Assembly (NCBI GenBank): GCA_019510305.1
Contig: JAEKKN010000029.1
Span: 1 to 64,000 of the forward strand
Reading direction: 5' to 3'
Length of the DNA: 64,000 nt
Origin: Microbacterium sp.
GTDB taxonomy: Bacteria > Actinomycetota > Actinomycetes > Actinomycetales > Microbacteriaceae
A program made the translations under genes and the position numbers. Shown here in pieces: positions 32,703 through 41,183 of the stretch. Each line of letters opens with the position of its first letter. Position 1 is the first letter of the stretch. The notes below the pieces were generated by a model. It was not told where the DNA came from. It saw only the letters and a list, made by a program, of their open reading frames with translations, and searched no databases.

Positions 32703-33368
32703 GTGGGGGAGATCGACGCATCCGACGACGCCGCCGCGCCTGCCGGCGCGGCCGTTCGACGGCGGCTGTCCCGCGGCTGGATCATCACGATCGCAACAAC
32801 CGCCGTTCTCGGCCTCTGCGTCGGCGTCATCGCGGCGACCGGCGGCTTCCGTTCGGTGGCCGGTACCGGCCCTGCCGCCTATCGCCTCGGTGACGAGATC
32901 TCCAGCGCGGAGGCGACCCTGGTCGTCGAACGCGTGGCCGTCATGGACGAGCTGTGGGGATATGGATCCTCGCCTGATGACACGAAGGGCGAGAGGGTGC
33001 TCGCCGTGCTGGTCGACGTGACCAACCTCGACGACGAGCCGCGTCTCGCCTCCAGCAGCGGCAGTCTCGCCGACATCCGCCTCCAGCATCGCCCTGACGA
33101 CCGCCCGACCGTGTCTATCTACGCGGACGACGATTTCAGCGTCGTCACCCTGCAGCCGGACGTGCCTGCACGCGTGCTGCTGACCTGGGTGGTGGAGGAG
33201 GACGAGATCGTCGACGGCGACCCCGTGCGGCTCGTGATCCCCGACGCCGAGAAGAACGACAGCACGATCTTCAGCGGGGAGACCCTCTGGAACCCTCTCG
33301 ACCCCGCCGGTGTCGTCTCCGTCCGTCCGGAGGATCTCGGTCCCGGCAGCGAGGACGGACGGCTGTGA
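32703..33368 (+). CDS. Membrane-anchored protein of unknown function (first of three)
   Basis: A 221-residue protein. A cytosolic tail of about 28 residues is followed by one membrane helix (WIITIATTAVLGLCVGVIAA) and an exported domain of about 170 residues that looks like an all-beta, DUF4352-like immunoglobulin fold (ERVLAVLVDVTNLDDEP). That assignment is tentative. The GTG start at 32703 lies six bases after TAAGCT. It overlaps the second gene by GTGA. All three genes of this operon encode one N-terminal hydrophobic segment plus a beta-rich exterior domain, suggesting a surface complex of unknown role. Confidence 0.7.
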   Translation: MGEIDASDDAAAPAGAAVRRRLSRGWIITIATTAVLGLCVGVIAATGGFRSVAGTGPAAYRLGDEISSAEATLVVERVAVMDELWGYGSSPDDTKGERVLAVLVDVTNLDDEPRLASSSGSLADIRLQHRPDDRPTVSIYADDDFSVVTLQPDVPARVLLTWVVEEDEIVDGDPVRLVIPDAEKNDSTIFSGETLWNPLDPAGVVSVRPEDLGPGSEDGRL

Positions 33369-33925
33369 AGACCGCCATGACATGGCTGCTCGCGATCGCC
33401 CTGCTCGGCGGCGCGTGGGCGGTGACTCTTCTCGCACCTTCGGACGATGCCGGGCGCGACGCCTTCGTCACCGAGGTGGCCCCCGGCGAGCGCGGTGTCG
33501 GGCGCAACATCGCCGCCACCGTCACCGACGTGAGGGCGGCGAGCAGCATCACCGCGGAGAGCGGATGGCACGCGGAGGGCCACTGGCTGGTCGTGGATCT
33601 GACGGCCGAGGCCACGGCGAGCCAGTCCTCCGGCATCCTCGGCGCCGCCACGCTGCGCATCGGCGACCGCACCTTCAGCGCGACCGAACGCGGCCCCGAC
33701 GAGATGACCCTCTACCGCACGCAGCTCGTTCCGGGTGTGCCCCAGCACGGGAGCCTGCTGTTCGAGCTGCCCGACACGGCACTGCACGGCATCGGCGTCC
33801 TGCGACTGTCGACGGGATACGGAGACCCGTGGGGAGACTCCGTCCTCGAGATCCCGATCGACCTCGACGCTGTGGAGCATGCGGGAGCGGTCACCGTGGA
33901 CGACAAGGGTTGGGCGAAGCCGTGA
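33365..33925 (+). CDS. Exported or anchored protein of unknown function (second of three)
   Basis: A 186-residue protein with an N-terminal hydrophobic helix (MTWLLAIALLGGAWAVTLLA) acting as a signal or anchor. The rest is a beta-rich domain with the phrase EGHWLVVDLTAEAT, which parallels the ERVLAVLVDVTN strand of the first protein. GTG start, overlapping neighbours by GTGA on both sides. No cysteine follows the hydrophobic segment, so it is not a lipoprotein. No known family was recognised. Confidence 0.7.
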   Translation: MKTAMTWLLAIALLGGAWAVTLLAPSDDAGRDAFVTEVAPGERGVGRNIAATVTDVRAASSITAESGWHAEGHWLVVDLTAEATASQSSGILGAATLRIGDRTFSATERGPDEMTLYRTQLVPGVPQHGSLLFELPDTALHGIGVLRLSTGYGDPWGDSVLEIPIDLDAVEHAGAVTVDDKGWAKP

Positions 33926-34479
33926 GCCGCCGCCGGTGGCCTCGCAACGCGGCAGCTCTCGTCGCGCTCGCCGTGCTCGTTCCCGCCTCGGCCGCCGCGA
34001 TCGGCTGGCGGGAATGGGTCGGCGCGTACGACACCAGCGGCCAGCACGTGTACGCGGTGCTGCCCGCGGGCGACGAAGACACGGTCGATCTGGATGACAC
34101 GACCTGGGGCCCGGTGCGCGCGGGAGTGTTCACCGCGGCCGACGGCCTTCCCGTTCCCGATGGAGCCAAGGTGATCGCGGTCAAGATCACGGTCGACAAT
34201 CACGACCTCGACGAACCGTCGGGATGCGGTTCGCCGGTGCTGGTGGAGCAGAGCAGCGGTCGTCAATGGAGCGAGATGTCGCTCGCTCTCGACCTCCCCT
34301 ACGACCCCGACTCGCCGACGCTGTGCTCGACCGACACCTCCGCCGATTACGGGGTGTCGGGGCCGTACGAGATGCTCGTGCCGTTCATCGTCCCCGAGGA
34401 TGCCGAGGGACCGTTCTGGTTCGACGTCGCCCCGTACGACACCGAACCCTCGTTCGCACGGTTCTCGATCGCGCCCTGA
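33922..34479 (+). CDS. Exported or anchored protein of unknown function (third of three)
   Basis: A 185-residue protein with an N-terminal helix (NAAALVALAVLVPASAAAIGW) and a beta-rich exported domain holding VIAVKITVDNHDLDEPSGC, again the strand pattern seen in the first two proteins. Two cysteines (GCGSP and LCSTD) could form a disulphide. GTG start, GTGA overlap. Its last 133 bases are overlapped on the other strand by the end of a large membrane protein gene, and a 15-bp tandem duplication spans its stop codon. Confidence 0.68.
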   Translation: MSRRRWPRNAAALVALAVLVPASAAAIGWREWVGAYDTSGQHVYAVLPAGDEDTVDLDDTTWGPVRAGVFTAADGLPVPDGAKVIAVKITVDNHDLDEPSGCGSPVLVEQSSGRQWSEMSLALDLPYDPDSPTLCSTDTSADYGVSGPYEMLVPFIVPEDAEGPFWFDVAPYDTEPSFARFSIAP

Positions 34480-35729
34480 TCGATCGCACCCTGATCGCGC
34501 GGGACCATCTCGACGAATCCGGCATCCACCGCGACCGAACGGAGGGCCGTGTCGTACGCCCCCGCGATCAGGCTCACCCTGAGCGGCTCGACGAGGAGGA
34601 CCGTGATGAGGGCGATCACGACAGAGGTCGCCTCCCAGAACACTCCCTCGTGCGGGCCGAGCAGGCGCACCAGGCCGAATCCGATCACCGGTTCGAGAGC
34701 TTTCACCACGGCGTAGAGCAGCAGATACGAGGCGATCAGCAGGGGGCCCGACCGCCACAGCAGTGCGAGGGTCCGCCCGATCGCCTGCAGCTGCGAGGTC
34801 AGCTCTCCGGTCAATCCGGCGACACGCGTGCGGAGCACCTCGGGCACGCGGCCGGTCCGGGCCGCCACGCGCTGGAGCAGTCGGTTCTCGACGCGCAACC
34901 TCTCGGCGGCGACGGCCTGACCGTAGATCACGCCCGCGACCACCAGCCAGGCGATCGGTTCGATGATGATGCGTCCCGCGTCGGCGATCACGAGCTCGAC
35001 ACCGCTGACGACCCAGTCGAGAGGGACGAGCTGGTCGGCGATCCACGCCCGAAGATCGGTCAGCCAGGCGGTCGCCGCGCGAGTCTCGATCCATGCGACC
35101 GCGCCGTCGAGGACCTGCCCGAACAACAGCAGCGAGAAGAAGACCCACACCACTTCGAGATACAGCGCGAGCAGCGCCAGCATCCGTGGCAGCCGATCTC
35201 CCCACCGCTTCCACGCCCATCTGCCCGCGACGGCGAGCACGATGATGAGGATCGTCCAGACGTTGAACGTGAGGTTCAGCACCGCCTCGTTGCTCCCGGG
35301 CTCTTCCGGCTGGCCGACCCGCGAGAGGATCTGCGCCGTGCTCACCTCCAGCGCGCGCTGCGCATACTCGATCACATCGCCCTGAAGCTCCCTCTGCGCG
35401 GTGTACACGGCGAAGAAGGGAAGCACACTGGCGAGAAGCGCGGCGACGAAGTCCTGCCGTCGCTCCCTGGTCGTCGCCGGGAGCGGGGCGATGGCCTGAA
35501 GACTGCGCAGACCGTCGCGGATCACGAGGAACATGCCGACAAAGCCGATCAGGCGTGCGAGCACGGCGAGCGGCAGGATCAGCAGACCGCCCGTGGCCGT
35601 GTAGCCGCCGACGAAACCGGCCAGCTCGATGAGCAGGTGCCGCACCAGCATCCCGCCGAGCAACCACGCGAGAAGGGCCGGCCAGTGCCTCCACAGCACA
35701 CGGCCGGTCGACCTCAGGATCTCCCGCAC
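34347..35729 (-). CDS. Large membrane protein of unknown function
   Basis: A 460-residue protein with about nine or ten hydrophobic segments distributed over residues 1-410, a basic linker (ERLRVENRLLQRVAARTGR) in the middle, and a polar Ser/Gly/Asn-rich tail from about 415. No family was recognised. GTG start six bases after TAGTTT. The tail is read antisense to the last 133 bases of the third exported-protein gene; its DQGAI-DQGAI repeat comes from a 15-bp tandem duplication there. It follows a thioesterase gene at 24 bases. The membrane part is convincing; the tail is less certain. Confidence 0.72.
   Translation of the reverse strand: MREILRSTGRVLWRHWPALLAWLLGGMLVRHLLIELAGFVGGYTATGGLLILPLAVLARLIGFVGMFLVIRDGLRSLQAIAPLPATTRERRQDFVAALLASVLPFFAVYTAQRELQGDVIEYAQRALEVSTAQILSRVGQPEEPGSNEAVLNLTFNVWTILIIVLAVAGRWAWKRWGDRLPRMLALLALYLEVVWVFFSLLLFGQVLDGAVAWIETRAATAWLTDLRAWIADQLVPLDWVVSGVELVIADAGRIIIEPIAWLVVAGVIYGQAVAAERLRVENRLLQRVAARTGRVPEVLRTRVAGLTGELTSQLQAIGRTLALLWRSGPLLIASYLLLYAVVKALEPVIGFGLVRLLGPHEGVFWEATSVVIALITVLLVEPLRVSLIAGAYDTALRSVAVDAGFVEMVPRDQGAIDQGAIENRANEGSVSYGATSNQNGPSASSGTMNGTSISYGPDTP
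34467..34496. repeat. 15-bp tandem duplication over a stop codon
   Basis: GATCGCGCCCTGATC (34467-34481) and GATCGCACCCTGATC (34482-34496) differ at one base. Copy one contains the TGA of the third exported-protein gene. On the other strand the copies encode a repeated pentapeptide (DQGAI) in the tail of the membrane protein. Confidence 0.7.
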
Positions 35730-35735
35730 GCCCCC

Positions 35736-35741
35736 AAACTA
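35736..35741 (-). promoter_or_regulatory. -10 box of the large membrane protein gene
   Basis: TAGTTT, then gggggc, then the GTG at 35729: the usual six-base leaderless spacing. Confidence 0.45.
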
Positions 35742-35753
35742 CTACCGGGCCGG

Positions 35754-36314
35754 TCAGCTCCAGACGCTGGGCGCACTCTTTCGCACGGGTGGAAGAGTGG
35801 ACGCCGCGGCCCACTCGTGCACCCACTCGTCGATCTCGGGCACGCCGTCGGGACGCCCGACCGCGGCGAACAGCTCTTCATTGCTGACCGTGCCGCCGGT
35901 GCGGCGCAGCATCCGCGCCCTCACGATGGCCCGCGCGTAGATCTCGCCGTCGACGACCGCACGATGCTCCATGAACACGGCCTTGTCGTCGTGTCCGATG
36001 AACCTCGACTGCACCTCGAACCGCTGCCACAGCTGCAGCGACTTGCGGAACGTGATGGTCTCGCTCGAGACGACGGCGTACCAGCCGCGCTCCTTCATCG
36101 CATCGAACAGACCCGTGCGGATGAGCTGGTCCCAGCGGCCGAGGTCGAACAGCGACAGATAGCGGCCGTTGTTCATGTGGCGCAGGATGTCGATGTCGGT
36201 GGGCAGGGTGGTCAGCCGGATGGTGCCGACCGCGGCCGGTTCGAGGGTCTTTCCCCGGCGGACGCGGCGTCGAGCGCCGAGGATCACGAGCAGGGTGCGC
36301 CAGATCACATTCAC
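35754..36314 (-). CDS. Acyl-CoA thioesterase family protein (hotdog fold, THEM6-like)
   Basis: A 186-residue 4HBT-type hotdog protein. RLTTLPTDIDILRHMNNGRYLSLFDLGRWDQ carries the family's Asp/Asn and start of the central helix, followed by the strands ETITFRKSLQLWQRFEVQSRF and HRAVVDGEIYARAIVRA. The order matches the THEM6 / thioesterase-like subgroup, in which the substrate acyl-CoA is unknown. The N-terminus has a short hydrophobic stretch (VIWRTLLVILGARRR) that may touch the membrane. The GTG at 36314 lies eight bases after TACGAT. It is 24 bases upstream of the membrane protein gene. Confidence 0.82.
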   Translation of the reverse strand: MNVIWRTLLVILGARRRVRRGKTLEPAAVGTIRLTTLPTDIDILRHMNNGRYLSLFDLGRWDQLIRTGLFDAMKERGWYAVVSSETITFRKSLQLWQRFEVQSRFIGHDDKAVFMEHRAVVDGEIYARAIVRARMLRRTGGTVSNEELFAAVGRPDGVPEIDEWVHEWAAASTLPPVRKSAPSVWS

Positions 36315-36322
36315 GAGCACTG

Positions 36323-36328
36323 ATCGTA
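36323..36328 (-). promoter_or_regulatory. -10 box of the thioesterase gene
   Basis: TACGAT lies eight bases before the GTG at 36314. This is slightly longer than the usual six but still near-leaderless. Confidence 0.4.
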
Positions 36329-36432
36329 GCCTCACGCTCACGAAACGCGAACATCGTTGTGTGCATCCTCCATCCCCGCAGAACGGGTCGTGCACGGCAT
36401 CCGCTCGATTTCCTCTTCGCGCGAGCCGCGCG

Positions 36433-36438
36433 TAGAGT
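36433..36438 (+). promoter_or_regulatory. -10 box of the leaderless GNAT gene
   Basis: TAGAGT, then cgcggc, then the ATG at 36445; no ribosome-binding site. Confidence 0.5.
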
Positions 36439-36444
36439 CGCGGC

Positions 36445-36951
36445 ATGAGCGCCGAAGCCCACTCTCAGATCACCGTCCGCCCGGTCCGCGACGTGGATGC
36501 GGAAGCCCTAGGTCGCGTGCATGCGCAGTGCTGGCACGAGACCTACGATCACCTGATCAGCAAGGCGGCACTCGAGAAGATCTCGCCGCGTCGCATGGCC
36601 GAGCTGTGGACGCACTGGGCCTCCCAGGGCGAGGAGTTCAAGATGAGCGCCGCGCTGGTCGACGGCGAGATCGTCGGCTTCGTCGGCTCGGGCCCCGCCC
36701 GCGACAAGGACGCCCCCGCGTTCCGCGAGCTCTACTTCATCTACCTGCTCGACGCGTACCACGGTACGGGTATCGGCCAGAAGCTCTTCGACGCCGCCGT
36801 CGAGAAGGACGAGCCTCTCTACCTCTGGGTCGCCGAGGACAACCCTCGCGCGCACCGCTTCTACACGCGCAACGGCTTCTCGCTCGACGGCGCCAGCCAC
36901 ACCGAGCCCTTCCTCGGCGAGACGCTGACCGAGGTGCGCTTCACCCGCTGA
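36445..36951 (+). CDS. GNAT family N-acetyltransferase
   Basis: A 168-residue acetyl-CoA-dependent N-acyltransferase. Residues 1-60 form the variable N-terminal part (HAQCWHETYDHLISKAALEKI is common in this subgroup). The acetyl-CoA pyrophosphate loop is AYHGTGIGQKLF near residue 110, followed by NPRAHRFYTRNGFS, the conserved motif B. The target amine is unknown. It begins leaderless after TAGAGT and is divergent from the thioesterase gene. A 15-bp stem hairpin follows its stop. Confidence 0.88.
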   Translation: MSAEAHSQITVRPVRDVDAEALGRVHAQCWHETYDHLISKAALEKISPRRMAELWTHWASQGEEFKMSAALVDGEIVGFVGSGPARDKDAPAFRELYFIYLLDAYHGTGIGQKLFDAAVEKDEPLYLWVAEDNPRAHRFYTRNGFSLDGASHTEPFLGETLTEVRFTR

Positions 36952-36970
36952 GCACGTCGCGACTCACGAG

Positions 36971-37003
36971 AATCGGCCGCCATCGTCTCGATGGCGGCCG
37001 ATT
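36971..37003. terminator. Bidirectional hairpin terminator
   Basis: AATCGGCCGCCATCG and CGATGGCGGCCGATT are exact complements around tct. It lies between the converging GNAT and cytochrome b-like genes. No long T-tract follows, which is normal for actinobacterial terminators. Confidence 0.7.
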
Positions 37004-37041
37004 CCGCGTCTCGGGCGGATGCGGTCCTGAGCTCTGAAAGC

Positions 37042-38793
37042 TCAGCGTCCGGAGACCGTGCCGAACATCTTCGCGATCGGAGCGATCACCAGCGGTCGGG
37101 CTGCGGCCCAGCCGGCGGCGATCGCCACGAGCGCGGCGATGAATACCCAGAATCCGGTCCAGCTCACGGCGTCGGACGACGCGAACATGTGGTTCAGGTT
37201 CGCGAGGAACCCGGTGAGGAACACGAGCGCGACGTGCGCGATGATGAACAGCACGAAGTAGAGCATGACCGGGAAGTGCACCCTGCGCGCCCACTCGATC
37301 GGATAGGCCTTCGACAGCTTCTCGGCCTTCTTCGGCCACAGCCCCGACATCCGGAACCCCGTGACGGCGGCGAGAGGCGCGGCGAGGAACACCGTGACGA
37401 AGTAGGCGAGCTGCTGAAGGCTGTTGTAGTTGTTCCAGCCGTTCTCAGTCGGCCAGTCGAACGAGATGTACTGCAGCGCCGCCGACAGCGCGTTGGGCAG
37501 CACCTCCCAGCTGGTCGGCACGATCCGCACCCAGTGCCCGGTGACGAACAGCAGCACGAGGAAGATCACGCCGTTCGTCAGCCACAGGATGTCGAGAGCC
37601 TGGTGGAACCAGATCGTCAGGCTCACCTTGCCCTTGGGGTTGTTCTTCGGAGTCCAGAAGGCGGTCGGCCGTTTCTCCCGCCGGATCGTGAGTCCCGAGC
37701 GAATGATCAGCACCATCAGGAACATGTTGAAGAAGTGCTGCCAGCCGATCCACGGCGCGAAACCGGGCTCTACGGCGATCAAGGGCTCGTAATGGCCGGG
37801 GAACGCGGCGAGGAAGTCCTGCAGGGCGTCGAGGCTGAGCAGCGTTCGCGCGAACGCGACGGCCGCCGCGGCCAGCACGCCGAGACCCGCCGCAGCGAAG
37901 AGGACGGCGATCGCCTGCGGCCAGGTCGGGCGCGGACGAGCGGATGCCGGCGCCTCGGGGATGTGCCGGGGAGCCCGTCCGTCCCACACCGTGCGCCGGA
38001 ATGGGATCGGACCGAGTTCGGCCGCGGGGAGGATGGCGGCAGATGCCGGGGGCAGGACTGCCGTGGCCGACGAGGTCGCGACAGCTGCTGTGACCGCGGT
38101 GCCTGCGGCCGATGCCGCCGATACGAGCCCCTCGTCGCCCTTGTCTTCGACGGCCGGAGTCGAGATGCGTGTGACGACGCCTGCGGGCGGCCACCGATCT
38201 CCCCCGGCCGTTCGCGGCAGGCCGCGGCGGAGCCGAGTGCCCTCTGCGGGTTCCACTTCGATGGCCGACACGCCACTTCGGGGGACCGATTCGCGATTCC
38301 GTCCGATATCTGGCGCGTCGTCCCCCGATGTGGCCGGGGCGGAGACAAACGTGGCACGATCCGTCGCCATCGGCGCTTCGCGCTGGACCGCGGCCGGCGC
38401 AGCGGCGCCGGCGGTCGGGGCAGTCTCCGCGGGGGGCCAGGGCTCGCCGCCGGGAGTGCGAGGGAGTCCGCGGCGGAGGGTCGTCGAATGCGGGAACGAA
38501 CCGACCGGGACCGCTTCATCGAGGGCGGCTTGCGACGTTTCGTCTCGCTCCGCTCGCTCAACGACCGGCGAGGAGAAATCCACTCGCTCGGCGACCGGGG
38601 ACGCATCCGCTCGCTCAACGACCGGGGGCAAGGAATCGACCGGGGAGGGCGCATCCGCTCGCTCGATGACGGCAGGCGCGCCCGTCGTGCCGGTGACATC
38701 CTCGCCCGGCACGTCGACGACCGCCTCGGCCGGAGGCCAGGGCTCGCCGCCGGGCACGCGCGGCAGCCCGCGCCTGAGCATCCGCGTGGCCAT
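37042..38793 (-). CDS. Cytochrome b561-like membrane protein with repeat-bearing N-terminal tail
   Basis: A 583-residue protein. Residues 1-290 are a disordered, Pro/Ala/Glu-rich tail with three copies of a 17-residue motif, LRRGLPRxPGGxxWPPA (residues 6-22, 106-122, 188-204). The C-terminal 290 residues hold about five or six membrane helices with candidate haem histidines His353, His397, His420, His507 and His520. The layout is that of a cytochrome b/b6-domain protein. It begins three bases after etfA, so it is the last gene of an etfB-etfA operon. It is a possible membrane electron acceptor for ETF (inference). The long repeated tail is unusual. Confidence 0.78.
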   Translation of the reverse strand: MATRMLRRGLPRVPGGEPWPPAEAVVDVPGEDVTGTTGAPAVIERADAPSPVDSLPPVVERADASPVAERVDFSSPVVERAERDETSQAALDEAVPVGSFPHSTTLRRGLPRTPGGEPWPPAETAPTAGAAAPAAVQREAPMATDRATFVSAPATSGDDAPDIGRNRESVPRSGVSAIEVEPAEGTRLRRGLPRTAGGDRWPPAGVVTRISTPAVEDKGDEGLVSAASAAGTAVTAAVATSSATAVLPPASAAILPAAELGPIPFRRTVWDGRAPRHIPEAPASARPRPTWPQAIAVLFAAAGLGVLAAAAVAFARTLLSLDALQDFLAAFPGHYEPLIAVEPGFAPWIGWQHFFNMFLMVLIIRSGLTIRREKRPTAFWTPKNNPKGKVSLTIWFHQALDILWLTNGVIFLVLLFVTGHWVRIVPTSWEVLPNALSAALQYISFDWPTENGWNNYNSLQQLAYFVTVFLAAPLAAVTGFRMSGLWPKKAEKLSKAYPIEWARRVHFPVMLYFVLFIIAHVALVFLTGFLANLNHMFASSDAVSWTGFWVFIAALVAIAAGWAAARPLVIAPIAKMFGTVSGR

Positions 38794-38795
38794 GC

Positions 38796-39770
38796 CTACT
38801 TCTTCCGCGCCTCGAGTGCGGCGATGATCTGCGGGACGACCGTGAACAGATCGCCGACGATGCCGAAGTCGGCGACGTCGAAGATCGGCGCGTCGGCGTC
38901 CTTGTTGATCGCGACGATCGTCTTCGAAGTCTGCATGCCCGCACGGTGCTGGATCGCGCCCGAGATGCCGAGAGCGACGTACAGCTGCGGAGACACCGAG
39001 ACGCCGGTCTGCCCGACCTGGTGCGACTGCGGGATGTATCCCGCATCGACCGCGGCGCGAGAGGCGCCGACCGCGGCGCCGAGCGCATCGGCGAGCTCCT
39101 CGACGAGCACGAACTTCTCCTTCGAGGCCAGCCCGCGTCCACCTGACACGACCGTGGTCGCTCCGCGCAGATCGGGGCGCGACGACGCCTGCTCGACGGC
39201 TTCGATGGCGCCGGCGGTCGCCGCGACCGCATCGGATGCCGCGACCACGAGATCTTCGACGGCGGGAGCCGCCACAGCCTCTGCTCGAGCGTCGACGGCT
39301 CCCTGCCTGACCGTGATGACCGGGGCTCCGAACGTCGACGCCGAGTCCGTGAGATAGGCCCCGCCGTAGACGGAGTGGTGCGCGATGATGCCCTCGTCGT
39401 CGCGTGAGACGCCGACGGCGTCGACCAGGAGCGCGAGCTTCGCGCGCACGGCGAAGCGGCCGGCGACGTCGCGGCCGGCGATCGAGTTCGACAGGAGCAC
39501 GGCGTCCGGCTGCACCCGCTCGTAGACGAGGTGGAGTGCGTCGACGATCGGCACCGTGAGGCTCCTGGCATCGCCCTCGGCGGTGATCACGACGGGGGCG
39601 CCGGCCGCTGCGGCCTGGCCTGCGGCTTCCGGCGTTCCGCCGACGATGAGCGCGACGGGTGTTCCGATGGTCGATGCGGCGCCGATCAGGCCGGCGGTGC
39701 TCGATGCCGCCTCACCGGACGGGGTGACGTCGACGACGACGAGGATCGGGTTCTCGGGATAGCTCATCAT
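38796..39770 (-). CDS. etfA: Electron transfer flavoprotein alpha subunit
   Basis: A 324-residue protein, the FAD-holding subunit of the soluble ETF dimer that takes electrons from acyl-CoA dehydrogenases. The N-terminal domain starts [13 protein letters not shown]. The C-terminal FAD domain has the family signature VVSGGRGL near residue 200, then [26 protein letters not shown] and [20 protein letters not shown]. The ATG at 39770 overlaps the etfB stop (TGATG); alternative starts three bases either side cannot be excluded. It is followed after three bases by the cytochrome b-like gene. Confidence 0.93.
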   Translation of the reverse strand: MMSYPENPILVVVDVTPSGEAASSTAGLIGAASTIGTPVALIVGGTPEAAGQAAAAGAPVVITAEGDARSLTVPIVDALHLVYERVQPDAVLLSNSIAGRDVAGRFAVRAKLALLVDAVGVSRDDEGIIAHHSVYGGAYLTDSASTFGAPVITVRQGAVDARAEAVAAPAVEDLVVAASDAVAATAGAIEAVEQASSRPDLRGATTVVSGGRGLASKEKFVLVEELADALGAAVGASRAAVDAGYIPQSHQVGQTGVSVSPQLYVALGISGAIQHRAGMQTSKTIVAINKDADAPIFDVADFGIVGDLFTVVPQIIAALEARKK

Positions 39771-40546
39771 CACACCAGCCTGTTCTGCACGAGGTACTCC
39801 ACCAGCTTGTCTGCGGCGTCGCCCTCATCGACGATCTTCACGCCGGCCGCGCGCGGCGGCTTCTCCGCCACAGCGGTCATGATCGCCCGGGGTGCGAGTG
39901 ACGGATCGGCTGAGACGTCGAGGTCTGCGAGAGAGAGCACCTCGAGCGGCTTCTTCTTCGCCGCCATGATGCCCTTGAAGTTCGGGAAACGCGCGTCCGG
40001 CAGAGCCTCTGTGATCGAGATGACTGCGGGCAGGGACGCCGAGACCTCCTGCGAACCGGCATCCGCACCTCGCGTGCCCTTCACACCTTCGGCGCTGATC
40101 TCCACAGTCGTCAGCGCGGTCGCCTGCGCCCATCCCAGGTGCTCGGCGAGCATCGCGGGGAGCACCCCTCCGGAGCCGTCGGTCGACAGGTTGCCCGTGA
40201 TCACCAGGTCGGGCTCGCCGCGTCGGACGGCCGCTGCCAGCACCTCGGCGGTGAGGGTCAGATCCGCGCCGGCGAGCTGCTCGTCGGCGATGTGGACGGC
40301 GGATCCCGCCCCGATCGCGAGAGCCCGGCGCAGGGATGCGGTCGAGCCGGCGGGTGCCATCGAGAGCGCCACGACCTCGGTGCCCTCATTCTTGTCGGCA
40401 TGGCTCAAGGCCACCTCGAGGGCGCGCTCGGTGATCTCGTCGAGCACCACGTCGCCGGCTGCCCGATCGGCCAGCCCTGTCTCGAGATTCAGCTTGCGAT
40501 CGCCATAGGTGTCCGGCACCTCTTTGACCAGGACGAAGATCTTCAT
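39770..40546 (-). CDS. etfB: Electron transfer flavoprotein beta subunit
   Basis: A 258-residue protein beginning [20 protein letters not shown], with the conserved [12 protein letters not shown] near residue 38 and the nucleotide (AMP) binding region [21 protein letters not shown] (TDG) in the middle. It forms the dimer with EtfA. AGGAG precedes the ATG. It is the first gene of etfB-etfA-cytochrome b and is divergent from a MarR gene; a 43-base imperfect inverted repeat covers its promoter region (TAGAAT at 40576-40571 is a likely -10). Confidence 0.93.
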   Translation of the reverse strand: MKIFVLVKEVPDTYGDRKLNLETGLADRAAGDVVLDEITERALEVALSHADKNEGTEVVALSMAPAGSTASLRRALAIGAGSAVHIADEQLAGADLTLTAEVLAAAVRRGEPDLVITGNLSTDGSGGVLPAMLAEHLGWAQATALTTVEISAEGVKGTRGADAGSQEVSASLPAVISITEALPDARFPNFKGIMAAKKKPLEVLSLADLDVSADPSLAPRAIMTAVAEKPPRAAGVKIVDEGDAADKLVEYLVQNRLV

Positions 40547-40579
40547 CGATTGCTCCTCACGACTGCATCGATTCTAGTC

Positions 40580-40622
40580 CCTTGAAACTCAGTGTCATTC
40601 GGAATGCAACTGAGACTCAAGG
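40580..40622. promoter_or_regulatory. Inverted repeat between etfB and marR
   Basis: CCTTGAaaCTCAGT (40580-40593) and ACTGAGacTCAAGG (40609-40622) pair at 12 of 14 positions around a spacer that contains the palindrome CATTCGGAATG. It lies just above the likely etfB -10 box and 13 bases before the marR -10 box. Confidence 0.55.
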
Positions 40623-40634
40623 CATCCGATGCCC

Positions 40635-40640
40635 TAGCGT
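40635..40640 (+). promoter_or_regulatory. -10 box of leaderless marR
   Basis: TAGCGT, then agaacc, then the GTG at 40647. Confidence 0.5.
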
Positions 40641-40646
40641 AGAACC

Positions 40647-41183
40647 GTGGTCCAGCCCCGCCCCTTGCCCGTGGATCCGCTCGCCGAGGCGAAGCGGCAA
40701 TGGGTCGCGCACGGATGGACGGATGCCGCCGACGGCATGACCGTCGTGACCTCGGTGATGCGCGCACAGCAGCTGCTTCTCGCAAGGGTCGACGCCACCC
40801 TGAAGCCCTTCGCGCTGAGCTTCGCCCGCTACGAGGTGCTGCGCCTGCTGGCTTTCAGCCGGTCAGGGCGCCTGCCGCTGTCGAGCGTGGTGGCGCGCCT
40901 GCAGGTGCATGCGACGACGATCACCAGCACCGCCGAGCGGCTGGTGCGCGACGGTCTCGTGATCCGCGAGCCGCACCCGCACGACGGCCGGGCCGCGCTG
41001 CTGTCCCTCACCCCCGCTGGCCGCGAGCTCGTCGATCGAGCCACGACCGCACTCAACGCCGAGGTGTTCGCGGATCCGGGCATCAGCACGGAGGACGCCG
41101 CCGAACTCGTCGCGATCGTCGCGCGCATGCGCAAGGCCGCGGGCGACTTCGCGGATCCGCGCCCGCAACCCGAACCGCTCTGA
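40647..41183 (+). CDS. MarR family transcriptional regulator
   Basis: A 178-residue winged-helix protein. The leading EAKRQWVAHGW and the core SFARYEVLRLLAFSRSGRLPLSSVVARLQVHATTITSTAERLVRDGL, with wing HPHDGRAALLSLT, match MarR regulators found near fatty-acid and amino-acid catabolic genes. GTG start, leaderless. It is divergent from etfBA across a 43-base inverted repeat, making etfBA its likely target. It overlaps the following SRPBCC gene (TGATG). Confidence 0.87.
   Translation: MVQPRPLPVDPLAEAKRQWVAHGWTDAADGMTVVTSVMRAQQLLLARVDATLKPFALSFARYEVLRLLAFSRSGRLPLSSVVARLQVHATTITSTAERLVRDGLVIREPHPHDGRAALLSLTPAGRELVDRATTALNAEVFADPGISTEDAAELVAIVARMRKAAGDFADPRPQPEPL

Noticed and set aside
36991..39357. 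A 788-codon frame opposite the cytochrome b and etfA genes
   Set aside because: Low-complexity Arg/Asp/His protein antisense to two genes with clear family signatures.
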